In this document: positions 15,177-23,117 of the stretch, in pieces | Layout: each line of letters begins with the position of its first letter | How positions within the stretch are numbered: the first letter of the stretch is position 1 | Origin: DASXKD01 sp963734725 | GTDB lineage: Bacteria; Actinomycetota; Actinomycetes; Streptosporangiales; Streptosporangiaceae | DNA: 64,000 nucleotides | Reading direction: 5' to 3' | NCBI GenBank assembly: GCA_963734725.1 | Contig: CAVTIX010000027.1 | Coordinates: forward strand, 62,001-126,000 | Program-made: the position numbers and the translations under genes | Notes under the pieces: generated by a model | What the model was told of the DNA's origin: nothing | Seen by the model: the letters and a program-made list of their open reading frames with translations, nothing else | The model's database searches: none

Positions 15177-15205
15177 TTGACATGACCCGGGATTGCCCCG
15201 GATAC
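15177..15205 (+). promoter_or_regulatory. Candidate promoter for the STAND/TPR gene
   Basis: TTGACA at 15177-15182 and GGATAC at 15200-15205 are 17 bases apart and lie just upstream of the ATG at 15232. The -10 is only a moderate match. The 227-base gap after metF and this element suggest that the gene is transcribed separately from the corrinoid operon. Confidence 0.4.
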
Positions 15206-15231
15206 GCGCGCGGGTTGGTGGCCAGACAAGC

Positions 15232-17670
15232 ATGAGCGGGAGCCAGCTGGACGGTGGCCTGGCACGGCCGGGCACGGTGAACTGGCCGCTGCTGTCGGGC
15301 GTGATCCCGCAACTGGCGGACTCTCACATTCCCCGGCACGAGAGCGGACTCGGCCTGGCCGCCAGCCTGGCCCCCGGCGACACGGCCGTGCTCATCCCGT
15401 CCGACGAAGCGGGCCGGTCCCTCGGCGGGCTTGGCGGCACCGGCAAGACGCAGCTCGCCCTGGCCGTGGCGCATGCGCTGTGGAATCAGCGGGCGCTGGA
15501 CCTGGTCGTCTGGCTGTGCCCGTCCACCAGGGACGCTGTGGTAACCGCCTACGCGCAGGCGATGCGGGATATCGGGGAGGCGGCCCACGGGGAGCCCGCG
15601 GAAAGGGCCGCCGCGCGGTTCCTCGACTGGCTGGGCGAGACCCGCCGGCCGTGGCTGGTCATCCTCGACGATCTCGCCGACGCGGCTGTGCTGGAGGGGC
15701 TGTGGCCACATGGACCGCAGGGGCGCGTGGTCGTCACCAGCCGCCGGCCCGCCACCGCGGTGCGTGCCTACCGCCCGCGCGCGGTCGAGGTGGGGCCGTT
15801 CAGCCCGCGCGAGGCGCTGGGGTACCTGTCAGCCAAGCTGCACAACGACCCCGACCAGTGGATCGGCGCCCTCGACCTGGCGGGCGACCTCGGCTACCTG
15901 CCGATCGCGCTGGCGCAGGCGGCGGCGCTGATGGCCGACACCGGCCTGGACTGCCGCCAGTACCGGGCCAGGGTCACCGACCGGATGCAGCGCCTGACCG
16001 GCGCCCCACCGGGGGCTTATCCCTCGATCGTCGCGTCCACCTGGTCGATCGGCACCGAAATGGCCGAGCAGATACCGCCGGCCGGGCTGGCCCGCCCGGC
16101 GCTGGCCCTGGTCGCGATGCTGGATCCCAACGGCATTCCCGGCGCCGTGCTGACCAGCCAGGCCGCCTGCGCTTATCTCACCCGTTACCGGCGGAGCGCC
16201 GCCGTGGATGAGGCGGAGGCCCGCGCCGCTCTGTTCAACCTGGCCCGGACAGGCCTGGTCAGCATCGATACCACCAGCGCGGCCCGGACCGTGCGGGTAC
16301 ACGCGCTGGTGCAGGCCACGGTCCAGCAGAACCTCACCGCCGCCGAATGCGACGAGGCGGCGCGCACCGCCGCGGAGGCGCTGCTCCAGATCTGGCCCCG
16401 CGACGACGTCCCGCCGCTGTATGAGCAGGCGCTGCGCGACTGCACCGCGCGGCTGCATGAGATCGCGGGCCGGCTGCTCTGGACCCCCGAGTGCCACCCG
16501 CTGCTGGTGCGGGCGGGCCGCAGCCTCGAAGCGAGCGGGCTGACCGGGGCCGCCGTCGCCTACTGGCAGTCACTGCTAACCGTCAGCGAGGCCGAGCTGG
16601 GACCCGGCCATACGCACACCCTGCTGGCCCACGACCGGCTGGGCGCGGCCCAGGAGGCGGCGGGGCGCCCGGACGCCGCGGTGGACGTGTACCAGGCGGC
16701 GCTGGACGAACGGCAGCGACTGCTCGGCGCGGCCCATCCGGACACCGTCGCGGCCCGCGCTAACCTCGCCCGCGCGTACCGGGAGGCAGGCCGGGCCCAG
16801 GAGGCGGTCAGCCTCGCCGAGCGCGTTCTCGCCGAATCTGAGAAGGGCAGGGGGACCCGGCACCCGGACACCCTGGCCGCCCGCGGCGACCTGGGCGAGG
16901 CCTATCTCGAAGCGGGGAAAAGCGACCAGGCCATCACCGCGTTCCAGCAAGCCCTGGCCGGCCGGGAGCGGATGCTGGGACCGACGCATCCGGACACCAT
17001 GGCCGCGCGCGGCGAACTCGCGCACGCCTACCGGGTGGCCGGCCAGCCGGAGAAGGCGCTACCGCTGTACCAGAGGCTGGAGACTGACCAGGACCGGGCG
17101 CACGGCCCCGACCATCCGGACACCCTGGCCGCGCGGGGCAACCTGGCCCACGCCTACCGCAGCATGGGACAGATGAAGGACGCGCTCGGCCTCTACCGGC
17201 GCACGCTGGCCGACCGGGAGCGCATCCAGGGCCGGGACCACCCCGACACCATCACCGCGCGGGGCAACCTCGCCGATGCCTGCTTCCTGGCCGGCAAGTA
17301 CAAGGAGGCCATCCCGCTGTATGAGCGGACGCTGGCCGACCGGGAGAGGATTCAGGGCCCGGACCACCCCGACACCATCGCCGCGCGGGGCAACCTCGCG
17401 TCCGCGTACCATTCGGGGCGCAAGCTGGCCCAGGCCATCCCGTTGTACGAGCAGAACCTGGCCGACTGCGAGCGGGTGTTCGGGCCCGACCACCCGGACA
17501 CGCTGACTTCGCGCAGCAACCTCGCGCAGGCGTATCACACGGTGGGCCGGATGGTGGAAGCGCAGACGATGTTCGAACGCACGCTCGCCGATTCCGAGCG
17601 CGCGCTCGGCCCGGATCATCCGCTCACCCGGGCGGCGCGGGAGAACCTCGCAGCGGTAACCCAGGTCTGA
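15232..17670 (+). CDS. STAND-type NTPase with C-terminal TPR array (NB-ARC/kinesin-light-chain-like TPR)
   Basis: The 812-residue protein begins with a short unassigned segment, then an NB-ARC-like ATPase. The P-loop GLGGTGKTQLALAVAHALW is at about residues 65-80, Walker B WLVILDDLAD at about 142-151 and a VVVTSRRPATAVRAY sensor follows; a GxP-type LGYLPIALAQAAALM marks the helical region. From about residue 430 there are nine or so 42-residue TPR units with the recurring phrase GPDHPDTLAARGNLA. Such proteins act as ATP-driven molecular switches that recognise a partner through the repeats. No effector domain (protease, nuclease, TIR) is fused, and the neighbours give no obvious partner. ATG at 15232 is chosen over an earlier TTG; the ribosome-binding site is weak (GGTGG). 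Confidence 0.85.
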   Translation: MSGSQLDGGLARPGTVNWPLLSGVIPQLADSHIPRHESGLGLAASLAPGDTAVLIPSDEAGRSLGGLGGTGKTQLALAVAHALWNQRALDLVVWLCPSTRDAVVTAYAQAMRDIGEAAHGEPAERAAARFLDWLGETRRPWLVILDDLADAAVLEGLWPHGPQGRVVVTSRRPATAVRAYRPRAVEVGPFSPREALGYLSAKLHNDPDQWIGALDLAGDLGYLPIALAQAAALMADTGLDCRQYRARVTDRMQRLTGAPPGAYPSIVASTWSIGTEMAEQIPPAGLARPALALVAMLDPNGIPGAVLTSQAACAYLTRYRRSAAVDEAEARAALFNLARTGLVSIDTTSAARTVRVHALVQATVQQNLTAAECDEAARTAAEALLQIWPRDDVPPLYEQALRDCTARLHEIAGRLLWTPECHPLLVRAGRSLEASGLTGAAVAYWQSLLTVSEAELGPGHTHTLLAHDRLGAAQEAAGRPDAAVDVYQAALDERQRLLGAAHPDTVAARANLARAYREAGRAQEAVSLAERVLAESEKGRGTRHPDTLAARGDLGEAYLEAGKSDQAITAFQQALAGRERMLGPTHPDTMAARGELAHAYRVAGQPEKALPLYQRLETDQDRAHGPDHPDTLAARGNLAHAYRSMGQMKDALGLYRRTLADRERIQGRDHPDTITARGNLADACFLAGKYKEAIPLYERTLADRERIQGPDHPDTIAARGNLASAYHSGRKLAQAIPLYEQNLADCERVFGPDHPDTLTSRSNLAQAYHTVGRMVEAQTMFERTLADSERALGPDHPLTRAARENLAAVTQV

Positions 17671-17755
17671 GTAACGCGGCTAGCCAGCGCCATCACGCTA
17701 ACCATGTAGGGGGGATCCGGGCTGGCCTGGCACCAGGGCAATCCTGGCTATTTGG

Positions 17756-18259
17756 TCAGGGGGGTCCCATGATGGCGGCCTCGGGGCCGAACGCCTCGAC
17801 GTAGCGCGGGTGCACCTCGGACCACCGCTGGCCGGGGGTGAACGAGAGCCGCCCGGCATCGAGGTCGTCGGCGAGCCGGTCCAGGCATTCGTGCCAGCCG
17901 GCCGCGTCCCTGGCCGCCTTGCCGAGTTCGTCGAAGGTATCCAGCAGCGTAAGCGTGCAGCCGCCCGGGCGCCCCGCCAGCTCCAGGCGGATCACGTCGG
18001 TGCCCCAGCGGAACTCGACCAGCGACTGCGGCCGGTAGGCGAGCACCTCGCCGTCGAAGTCCGGGCCGCGGCCCTCGGGGCTGGAGAACGTGAGCGGGCC
18101 GCCGACCACCCAGTCGCCGCTGACGTGCTGCGGGAACCAGGCCCGCATGTGCTCCGGCTCGGTGATCGCCCGCCACACCTTCTCCTGCGGGTGCGCCAGT
18201 TCCCGGGTGAACCGCAGTTGCCAGCGCCCGCCGATGCTCTCCAGCTTGCCTGTCGTCAT
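17756..18259 (-). CDS. SRPBCC/AHSA1-like protein
   Basis: This 167-residue protein has the START-like fold of AHSA1-type proteins: FTRELAHPQEKVWRAITEPEHMRAWFP at the start, then GGPLTFSSPEGRGPDFDGEVLAYRPQSLVEFRWG, and a C-terminal helix with GWHECLDRLADDLD. These small cytoplasmic proteins bind hydrophobic ligands, and a concrete role is rarely known. Its ATG overlaps the stop of the upstream ArsR-type regulator (ATGA), the common two-gene arrangement for this family. The ligand could be the inducer of the regulator, but this is inference. Confidence 0.9.
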   Translation of the reverse strand: MTTGKLESIGGRWQLRFTRELAHPQEKVWRAITEPEHMRAWFPQHVSGDWVVGGPLTFSSPEGRGPDFDGEVLAYRPQSLVEFRWGTDVIRLELAGRPGGCTLTLLDTFDELGKAARDAAGWHECLDRLADDLDAGRLSFTPGQRWSEVHPRYVEAFGPEAAIMGPP

Positions 18260-18585
18260 CGCTCATCCCCTGTCTGGCCCTGGTCCATTTGGTCCAGGTG
18301 CCGTTCCAGCGTGTCGAGGCTGGCGTCCCAGGCCGCACGGTAGGGCGCCAGCCACCGGTCGAGTTCGCGCAGCGGACCCGGGGTCAGGCGGTAGAGCCTG
18401 CGCTGCTCATCGACCCGCACCCGGACCAGGCCGGCCTCCCGGAGCACCCGCAGGTGCTTGGAGACGGCCGGCTGGTTCATCGCCAGCCGGGCCACCAGTT
18501 CGCTCACCGAACACTCGCCGTCCCGCACGAGGTCGAGAATCTGCCGCCGCCTGGGCTCCGCCAGCACTTCAAATACCGAGGTCAC
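18256..18585 (-). CDS. ArsR/SmtB family winged-helix regulator
   Basis: The 109-residue protein is almost entirely the ArsR fold: VFEVLAEPRRRQILDLVRDGECSVSELVARLAMNQPAVSKHLRVLREAGLVRVRVDEQRRLYRL. The metal-binding cysteine motif of SmtB/ArsR sensors is missing, which fits the non-metal group that pairs with SRPBCC proteins. It is translationally coupled with that partner gene. A strong 14-base inverted repeat lies just upstream at 18603-18634 and is a natural candidate for its operator. The start codon is GTG at 18585. Confidence 0.92.
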   Translation of the reverse strand: MTSVFEVLAEPRRRQILDLVRDGECSVSELVARLAMNQPAVSKHLRVLREAGLVRVRVDEQRRLYRLTPGPLRELDRWLAPYRAAWDASLDTLERHLDQMDQGQTGDER

Positions 18586-18602
18586 CTACCAAGCATGCCT
18601 GT

Positions 18603-18634
18603 CCAGGCATATTCCTGTCAAGGAATATGCCTGG
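18603..18634. promoter_or_regulatory. Perfect 14-base inverted repeat between etfA and the ArsR gene
   Basis: CCAGGCATATTCCT (18603-18616) and AGGAATATGCCTGG (18621-18634) are perfect inverted copies separated by GTCA. The position fits either an operator for the ArsR regulator that starts at 18585 or a transcription terminator for the etf operon that ends at 18637. There is no T-run on the minus strand after it, and the AT-rich centre favours an operator. A third partial copy of the CCAGGCAT/ATGCCTGG word lies at 18596-18606. Confidence 0.6.
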
Positions 18635-18636
18635 AT

Positions 18637-19611
18637 TCACCCGCTGGCGCGGGCCTTAAGCGCGGCCACCAGCGCCGGGATCACCTCACCCAGGTCCCCT
18701 ATCACCGCGTAGTCGGCATGCGCCAGGATCGGCGCCCCGGCATCGGTGTTGACCACGACGATGTGCTTGGCGCCGGCGCAGCCGGCCATGTGCTGGATGG
18801 CCCCGCTGATCCCGCAGGCCAGGTACAGCTCCGGCGTGATCTTGGTGCCGGTCTGCCCAACCTGCTGCCGGTGCGGCCGCCAGCCCTCGCTGGTCACTAC
18901 CCGGGAGACGCCGACGACGCCACCGAGCAGGCCGGCCAGTTCCTCCAGCGGCGCGAAACCGTCCGGGCCGCCGACGCCGCGGCCCCCGCCGACCACCACT
19001 CGCGCGGTGGCCAGGGACGCCCCCGAGCTGTGCCCGGCGGTCTCGGCAGCCCGCACCCGCAGGTCGGCGGCGTCCAGGGTGGGCGCGTACGAGTCAACCG
19101 GGAGAGCGCCCGGCTCGGGCACGGTCACGGCCGCGACCGCCTCGGTGGCCACGGTCATCAGCGCGGGCGAGCCCTCCAGGCGCGCCTCTTCGAGCAGCAG
19201 GCCGGCCCACCGGTGCCGGACGACCTGGCAGGCGCCGTTGCCGTCCGTCTCGGCGGAGACACAGTTCGCCGCCAGCGACAGGCCGGTGAGCGCGCCGAGG
19301 TAGGCCATCACCTCGTTGCCCCGGTCGGTGGCCGCGGCGATCACCGCGACGGCCTCCGTTTGCTCGGCCAGCCCGGCGAGGGCCCGGGCCCAGGCCTGCG
19401 GCGCGTAGCCGCCGGTGTGCCCGGGCTCGATCAGGTAGGCGCGGGCTGCCCCGTGGGCCGCGAGCGCGTCACGGGGAACCCGGTCTTCCGGCCCGAACAC
19501 CACGGCCGCGAGCGGGGCGGCCCCGGCCAGGCCCGCGGCGAACGACAGCGCCCGCAGCGAGGCGTCGGTGGCCCCGTCGGCGTCGGTCTCGGCCAGGCAT
19601 AGCACGGTCAT
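18637..19611 (-). CDS. etfA: Electron transfer flavoprotein alpha subunit
   Basis: The 324-residue subunit binds FAD in its C-terminal domain, shown by RVVVGGGRGVGGPDGFAPLEELAGLLGGVVGVSR, then HRQQVGQTGTKITPELYLACGISGAIQHMAGC and KHIVVVNTDAGAPILAHADYAVIGD. It would accept electrons from the neighbouring dimethylglycine-dehydrogenase-like enzyme and pass them to ETF-ubiquinone oxidoreductase or another acceptor. The ATG overlaps the etfB stop (ATGA). It ends the minus-strand operon that begins with the APC permease. Confidence 0.95.
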   Translation of the reverse strand: MTVLCLAETDADGATDASLRALSFAAGLAGAAPLAAVVFGPEDRVPRDALAAHGAARAYLIEPGHTGGYAPQAWARALAGLAEQTEAVAVIAAATDRGNEVMAYLGALTGLSLAANCVSAETDGNGACQVVRHRWAGLLLEEARLEGSPALMTVATEAVAAVTVPEPGALPVDSYAPTLDAADLRVRAAETAGHSSGASLATARVVVGGGRGVGGPDGFAPLEELAGLLGGVVGVSRVVTSEGWRPHRQQVGQTGTKITPELYLACGISGAIQHMAGCAGAKHIVVVNTDAGAPILAHADYAVIGDLGEVIPALVAALKARASG

Positions 19612-20381
19612 GGCAGGACACCCCACTCCTCGAACACCCCGATGAGCGCGGGCACGGCGTCCGCCCCGGCGCCGAGCACGGTGGCCTGCTTCCGCTCGGT
19701 CGCGGGCACCCGGAGCATTCGCTTGTGCAGCCCTTCCTCCTGCCACTGCGGCTCGTGCCGCTCGATCTCCGCCCGCTTGGCCCGCAGCCGCCCGGGCAGC
19801 GACGGATAGCGAGGCAGGTTGATCCCCTCCTTGACGCAGATCACCGCGGGCAGCGCGAACTCGAACGCCTCCTCGCCGCCGCGGTGCTCCCGCCGGGCCC
19901 GGGCGCCGGCCCCGCCCTCGGTGATCTCCAGGTTCTTGATGCCGGTGACGCACGGCCAGCCCAGGGCGCAGGCCACCCGGATGCCCACCTGGTAGTCGCC
20001 GGTGTCGGCCGCCTCGTTGCCGCACAGCAGCAGGTCGTAGCCCGGCCCGCTGGCTGCGCGCCGGCGCGCCTCGGCCACGATGGCCGCGGCGGTGGCGATC
20101 GGTCCCCATTCCCGGCCGTCGGTCTCCAGCAGGACCGCCCGCTTGGCGCCAAGCGCGAGCGCCTCGCGGAGCTGGTCGGCGGCCACCGCCGGGCCGAGCG
20201 TGATCACCGAGACGGTCCCGCCGAGCCGCTCGGTGATCTGGACCGCCTCCTCCACGGCGCATTCCTCGTGCGGGCTGACGGTGAACCCCGACATCCGGGT
20301 GTCCACCTCCTGCGCGTCCGCGGTCAGCACGATCTTGCCGCCGACCATGGGGACGCGCTTGACGCAGACGCCGATCTCCAT
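19608..20381 (-). CDS. etfB: Electron transfer flavoprotein beta subunit
   Basis: This 257-residue subunit shows the ETF beta fold: an N-terminal MEIGVCVKRVP start, SPHEECAVEEAVQITERLGG, the AMP-binding segment DLLLCGNEAADTGDYQVGIRVACALGWPCVTGI and the helix ICVKEGINLPRYPSLPGRLRAKR involved in docking to dehydrogenase partners. It forms a heterodimer with EtfA. It starts five bases after the stop of the DMGDH-like gene and overlaps etfA by four bases, so all three are probably translated as a block. Confidence 0.95.
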   Translation of the reverse strand: MEIGVCVKRVPMVGGKIVLTADAQEVDTRMSGFTVSPHEECAVEEAVQITERLGGTVSVITLGPAVAADQLREALALGAKRAVLLETDGREWGPIATAAAIVAEARRRAASGPGYDLLLCGNEAADTGDYQVGIRVACALGWPCVTGIKNLEITEGGAGARARREHRGGEEAFEFALPAVICVKEGINLPRYPSLPGRLRAKRAEIERHEPQWQEEGLHKRMLRVPATERKQATVLGAGADAVPALIGVFEEWGVLP

Positions 20382-20386
20382 CCCGC

Positions 20387-22909
20387 TCAGCTCCGGACCC
20401 GGCTGTTCTCCGGGTCGAACAGCGGGGTGGACCCGGCCGCCGCGACCGTGACCGGATACTGCTCGCCGAAGTATTCGACGGTCAGGCGGGCGCCCTCGCG
20501 CGCGTGCTCCGGCGGCAGGTAGGCCATCAGCAGGTGCTTGCCCACGGACGGCCCCGCGCCCGCGCTGGTCACGTAGGAGGGCCGGCCCGCCGCGTCCACC
20601 AGGCGCTCGCCGTCGGCCGACAGGATCGGCTCGCCGCCGAGCATGTAGCGAAGCTGGCCGTCGGCGGACGCATTGTCATCCACGGTCAGCGTGCATAGCA
20701 CGGCCGCGGGCGGGGCGGCCCGCTGGGCCAGGTAGGCCTCCTTGCCGTAGAACGTCTGCTCCTTGACCCGCGGCCGGGCCATCCCGGCCTCGACCAGGTT
20801 GTAGTCCGCGGTCAGCTCGTTGCCGAAGGCGCGGTAGCCCTTCTCCAGCCGGCCGGTCGTGCCGTAGACGCCGATGCCGACCGGCACCAGCCCGTGCGCG
20901 CGGCCGGCCTCCCAGACGATGTCCCAGACCGCGGCGCCCTGCTCCATCGGCACGTACAGCTCCCAGCCCAGTTCCCCAACGTAGGAGATGCGCGAAGCGA
21001 GCACGGTCACGCCGCCCATCTCCACCTGCCGGCAGGTGGCGAAGCCGAACGCGGCGTGCGACAGGTCGCCGAGGGTCACCGGCTGCAGGACGTCCCTGGC
21101 CCGCGGCCCCCACACGCCGATCGTGGTCCAGGCCGAGGTGAGGTCGGTGAGCTGGGCCCCGGGCGGCAGGTGGTCGGTGAACCACTTCTTCTCCGCCATC
21201 CCGGTCGCCCCGCCGGTGACCACGCGGAAGTGTTCGGCGCCCAGCCGCATCACGGTCAGGTCGGCCTTGAACCTGCCGTCGGCGTCCAGCAGCGAGGTAT
21301 AGATGACCCGGCCGTGGCGGACGTCGGCCTGCGCCACGACCAGCGACTGCACCGCGTCCAGCGCCGCCGGGCCGGTGATGTCGAAGACCGCGAACGCCGA
21401 CAGGTCGACGACGCCGCACGTCTCTCGCATGGCCAAGTGCTCGGCGTTGATGATCGGCGACCACCACCGTGTGTCCCATTCGGCCGAGCGGTCACCGAGC
21501 TTCCCCGGGTAACGGGACAGCAGCGGCTCGTTGCAGCCATACCAGTGCGGGCGCTCCCAGCCCGCGGTCTCGAAGAACACCGCGCCCAGGTCCGCCGCAC
21601 GCTGGTAGAACGGGCTGACCCGGAGCGGCCGGCCCGATTCCCACTGCTCTGCGGGGTGGACGATGCCGTACATCTTGTTGAAGCCCTCGCGGGCCCGCGC
21701 CCGCACGTGCGCGACGGTCTGCTGGCAGGGGTAGAACCGGGCCACGTCGGCCTCGTGCACGTCGACAGTCGGCACCCGGCCCGACATCAGCTCGGCCACC
21801 GCCCGCCCGCAGCCCGGGCCCTCCTTGATCCAGCTCGCCGCGGCCGACCACAGCCCCTTCACCTCAGGCATCTCACCCAGCAGCGGATGGCCGTCGGGGG
21901 TCATCGAGATCAGGCCGTTGATCGCGTAACGGATCCCGGCGCGCTCGTCGCCCAGCAGGTCGGGCATGAGTTCCAGGGCCTCGGCAAGCTGCGGGTCGAA
22001 GTCGTCGGCGGTGAACGGCATCTCCGTCGGGGTCAGCGCCGCTTCCTCGTTGGACGGGATGTCGTCGGGGCAGACGATCATCGGCCGGTGCGCGTAGGAG
22101 CCAACCTCCATGTCGCCGCCGTGCTGGCGCTCGTACATGTTGGTGTCCACGTCCCGCACGATCGGGTAGGCGATCTCCCCGGCGGTGCCGGCGAACAGCG
22201 AGATCGGCCCGACGCTGATCATCTGGTGCACGATCGGGGTCAGCGCCAGCCGCGCACCGGCCATCCGGGCGATGCGCGGGCTCCAGACGCCACAACAGAT
22301 CACGCAGATGCCGGTCTCGATGTCGCCCGCGGTGGTGCGCACGGCGCGCACCCGGGGCGTGCTCCCGGTGTCGGCGGTGTCGATCCCGAGCACCTCGGTC
22401 CCGGCCAGCACGGTCAGCGCGCCGGCGGCCTGGGCCTGCTCGCGCATCAGGGTGCCGGCCCGGAGCGAGTCGACCACGCCCACGGTCGGGAAGCTGCTGC
22501 CGCCCAAAATCAGGGCCTCGTCCAGGTAGGGCGCCAGCTTGCCGACCTCTGCGGGGGTGAGCAGCGCGGCGGGGATCCCCCACGCCTTGGCGGCGGTGCA
22601 CCGGCGGCGCAACTCGGCCATGCGCTCGGCGGTCCGCGCCACCTCGATCCCGCCGCTCTGGGTGAACACCCCCAGCGCCTGGTACTGCTCGGTGCTGTCC
22701 CGGGTCAGCTCCATCATCATCTTCGAGTACTCGATGGGGAAGATGAAGTTGGAGGCGTGCCCGGTGGAACCGCCCGGGTTCGGCATCGGCCCCTTGTCCA
22801 CCAGGACGAGGTCACGCCACCCCAGCAGCGCCAGGTGACGCGCCAGGCTGTTGCCGACGATGCCCGCCCCGATGATCACGGCACTGGCCCGGGCCGGAGT
22901 CTCAGTCAT
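20387..22909 (-). CDS. FAD-dependent dimethylglycine/sarcosine dehydrogenase-like protein with GcvT domain
   Basis: The 840-residue protein is a fusion of an N-terminal DAO-type FAD domain and a C-terminal aminomethyltransferase (GcvT) folate domain. The FAD part shows AVIIGAGIVGNSLARHLALLG, and GSTGHASNF holds the histidine that usually anchors FAD covalently. The GcvT half shows GVVDLSAFAVFDITGPAALDAVQSLV, VTGGATGMAEKKW and RISYVGELGWELYVP. Enzymes of this layout oxidise dimethylglycine or sarcosine, give the methyl as methylene-THF and send electrons to ETF. The etfBA genes directly downstream support this. ATG at 22909 is preferred, with GGGAAG upstream; the frame upstream is repeat-like and rejected. 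Confidence 0.9.
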   Translation of the reverse strand: MTETPARASAVIIGAGIVGNSLARHLALLGWRDLVLVDKGPMPNPGGSTGHASNFIFPIEYSKMMMELTRDSTEQYQALGVFTQSGGIEVARTAERMAELRRRCTAAKAWGIPAALLTPAEVGKLAPYLDEALILGGSSFPTVGVVDSLRAGTLMREQAQAAGALTVLAGTEVLGIDTADTGSTPRVRAVRTTAGDIETGICVICCGVWSPRIARMAGARLALTPIVHQMISVGPISLFAGTAGEIAYPIVRDVDTNMYERQHGGDMEVGSYAHRPMIVCPDDIPSNEEAALTPTEMPFTADDFDPQLAEALELMPDLLGDERAGIRYAINGLISMTPDGHPLLGEMPEVKGLWSAAASWIKEGPGCGRAVAELMSGRVPTVDVHEADVARFYPCQQTVAHVRARAREGFNKMYGIVHPAEQWESGRPLRVSPFYQRAADLGAVFFETAGWERPHWYGCNEPLLSRYPGKLGDRSAEWDTRWWSPIINAEHLAMRETCGVVDLSAFAVFDITGPAALDAVQSLVVAQADVRHGRVIYTSLLDADGRFKADLTVMRLGAEHFRVVTGGATGMAEKKWFTDHLPPGAQLTDLTSAWTTIGVWGPRARDVLQPVTLGDLSHAAFGFATCRQVEMGGVTVLASRISYVGELGWELYVPMEQGAAVWDIVWEAGRAHGLVPVGIGVYGTTGRLEKGYRAFGNELTADYNLVEAGMARPRVKEQTFYGKEAYLAQRAAPPAAVLCTLTVDDNASADGQLRYMLGGEPILSADGERLVDAAGRPSYVTSAGAGPSVGKHLLMAYLPPEHAREGARLTVEYFGEQYPVTVAAAGSTPLFDPENSRVRS

Positions 22910-23053
22910 GCCGCGCTTCCCGCCTGTCTCTTCGAGTCGCCACCCGGTTCCCTCACCTTCGCCGCCCGGCGGGACACTGCCCCCGCCGGGCTGCTTCCTT
23001 CCCGCTCCGCCACCGCCGCCGGGAGGACACGGCCCCGCCGCCGGGACGGACAT

Positions 23054-23086
23054 GGCCCCGCCGCCGGGACTGCTGGCGGCGGGGCC
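23054..23086 (-). terminator. GC-rich hairpin between permease and dehydrogenase genes
   Basis: GGCCCCGCCGCC (23054-23065) and GGCGGCGGGGCC (23075-23086) form a 12-pair stem with a nine-base loop. On the minus strand it lies about 30 bases after the permease stop and about 145 bases before the dehydrogenase start. There is no U-tract, so it may stabilise the upstream message or cause partial termination that lowers downstream expression. Confidence 0.5.
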
Positions 23087-23117
23087 GATGTCGTGCCGGG
23101 CGAGACGATAGCGATTC

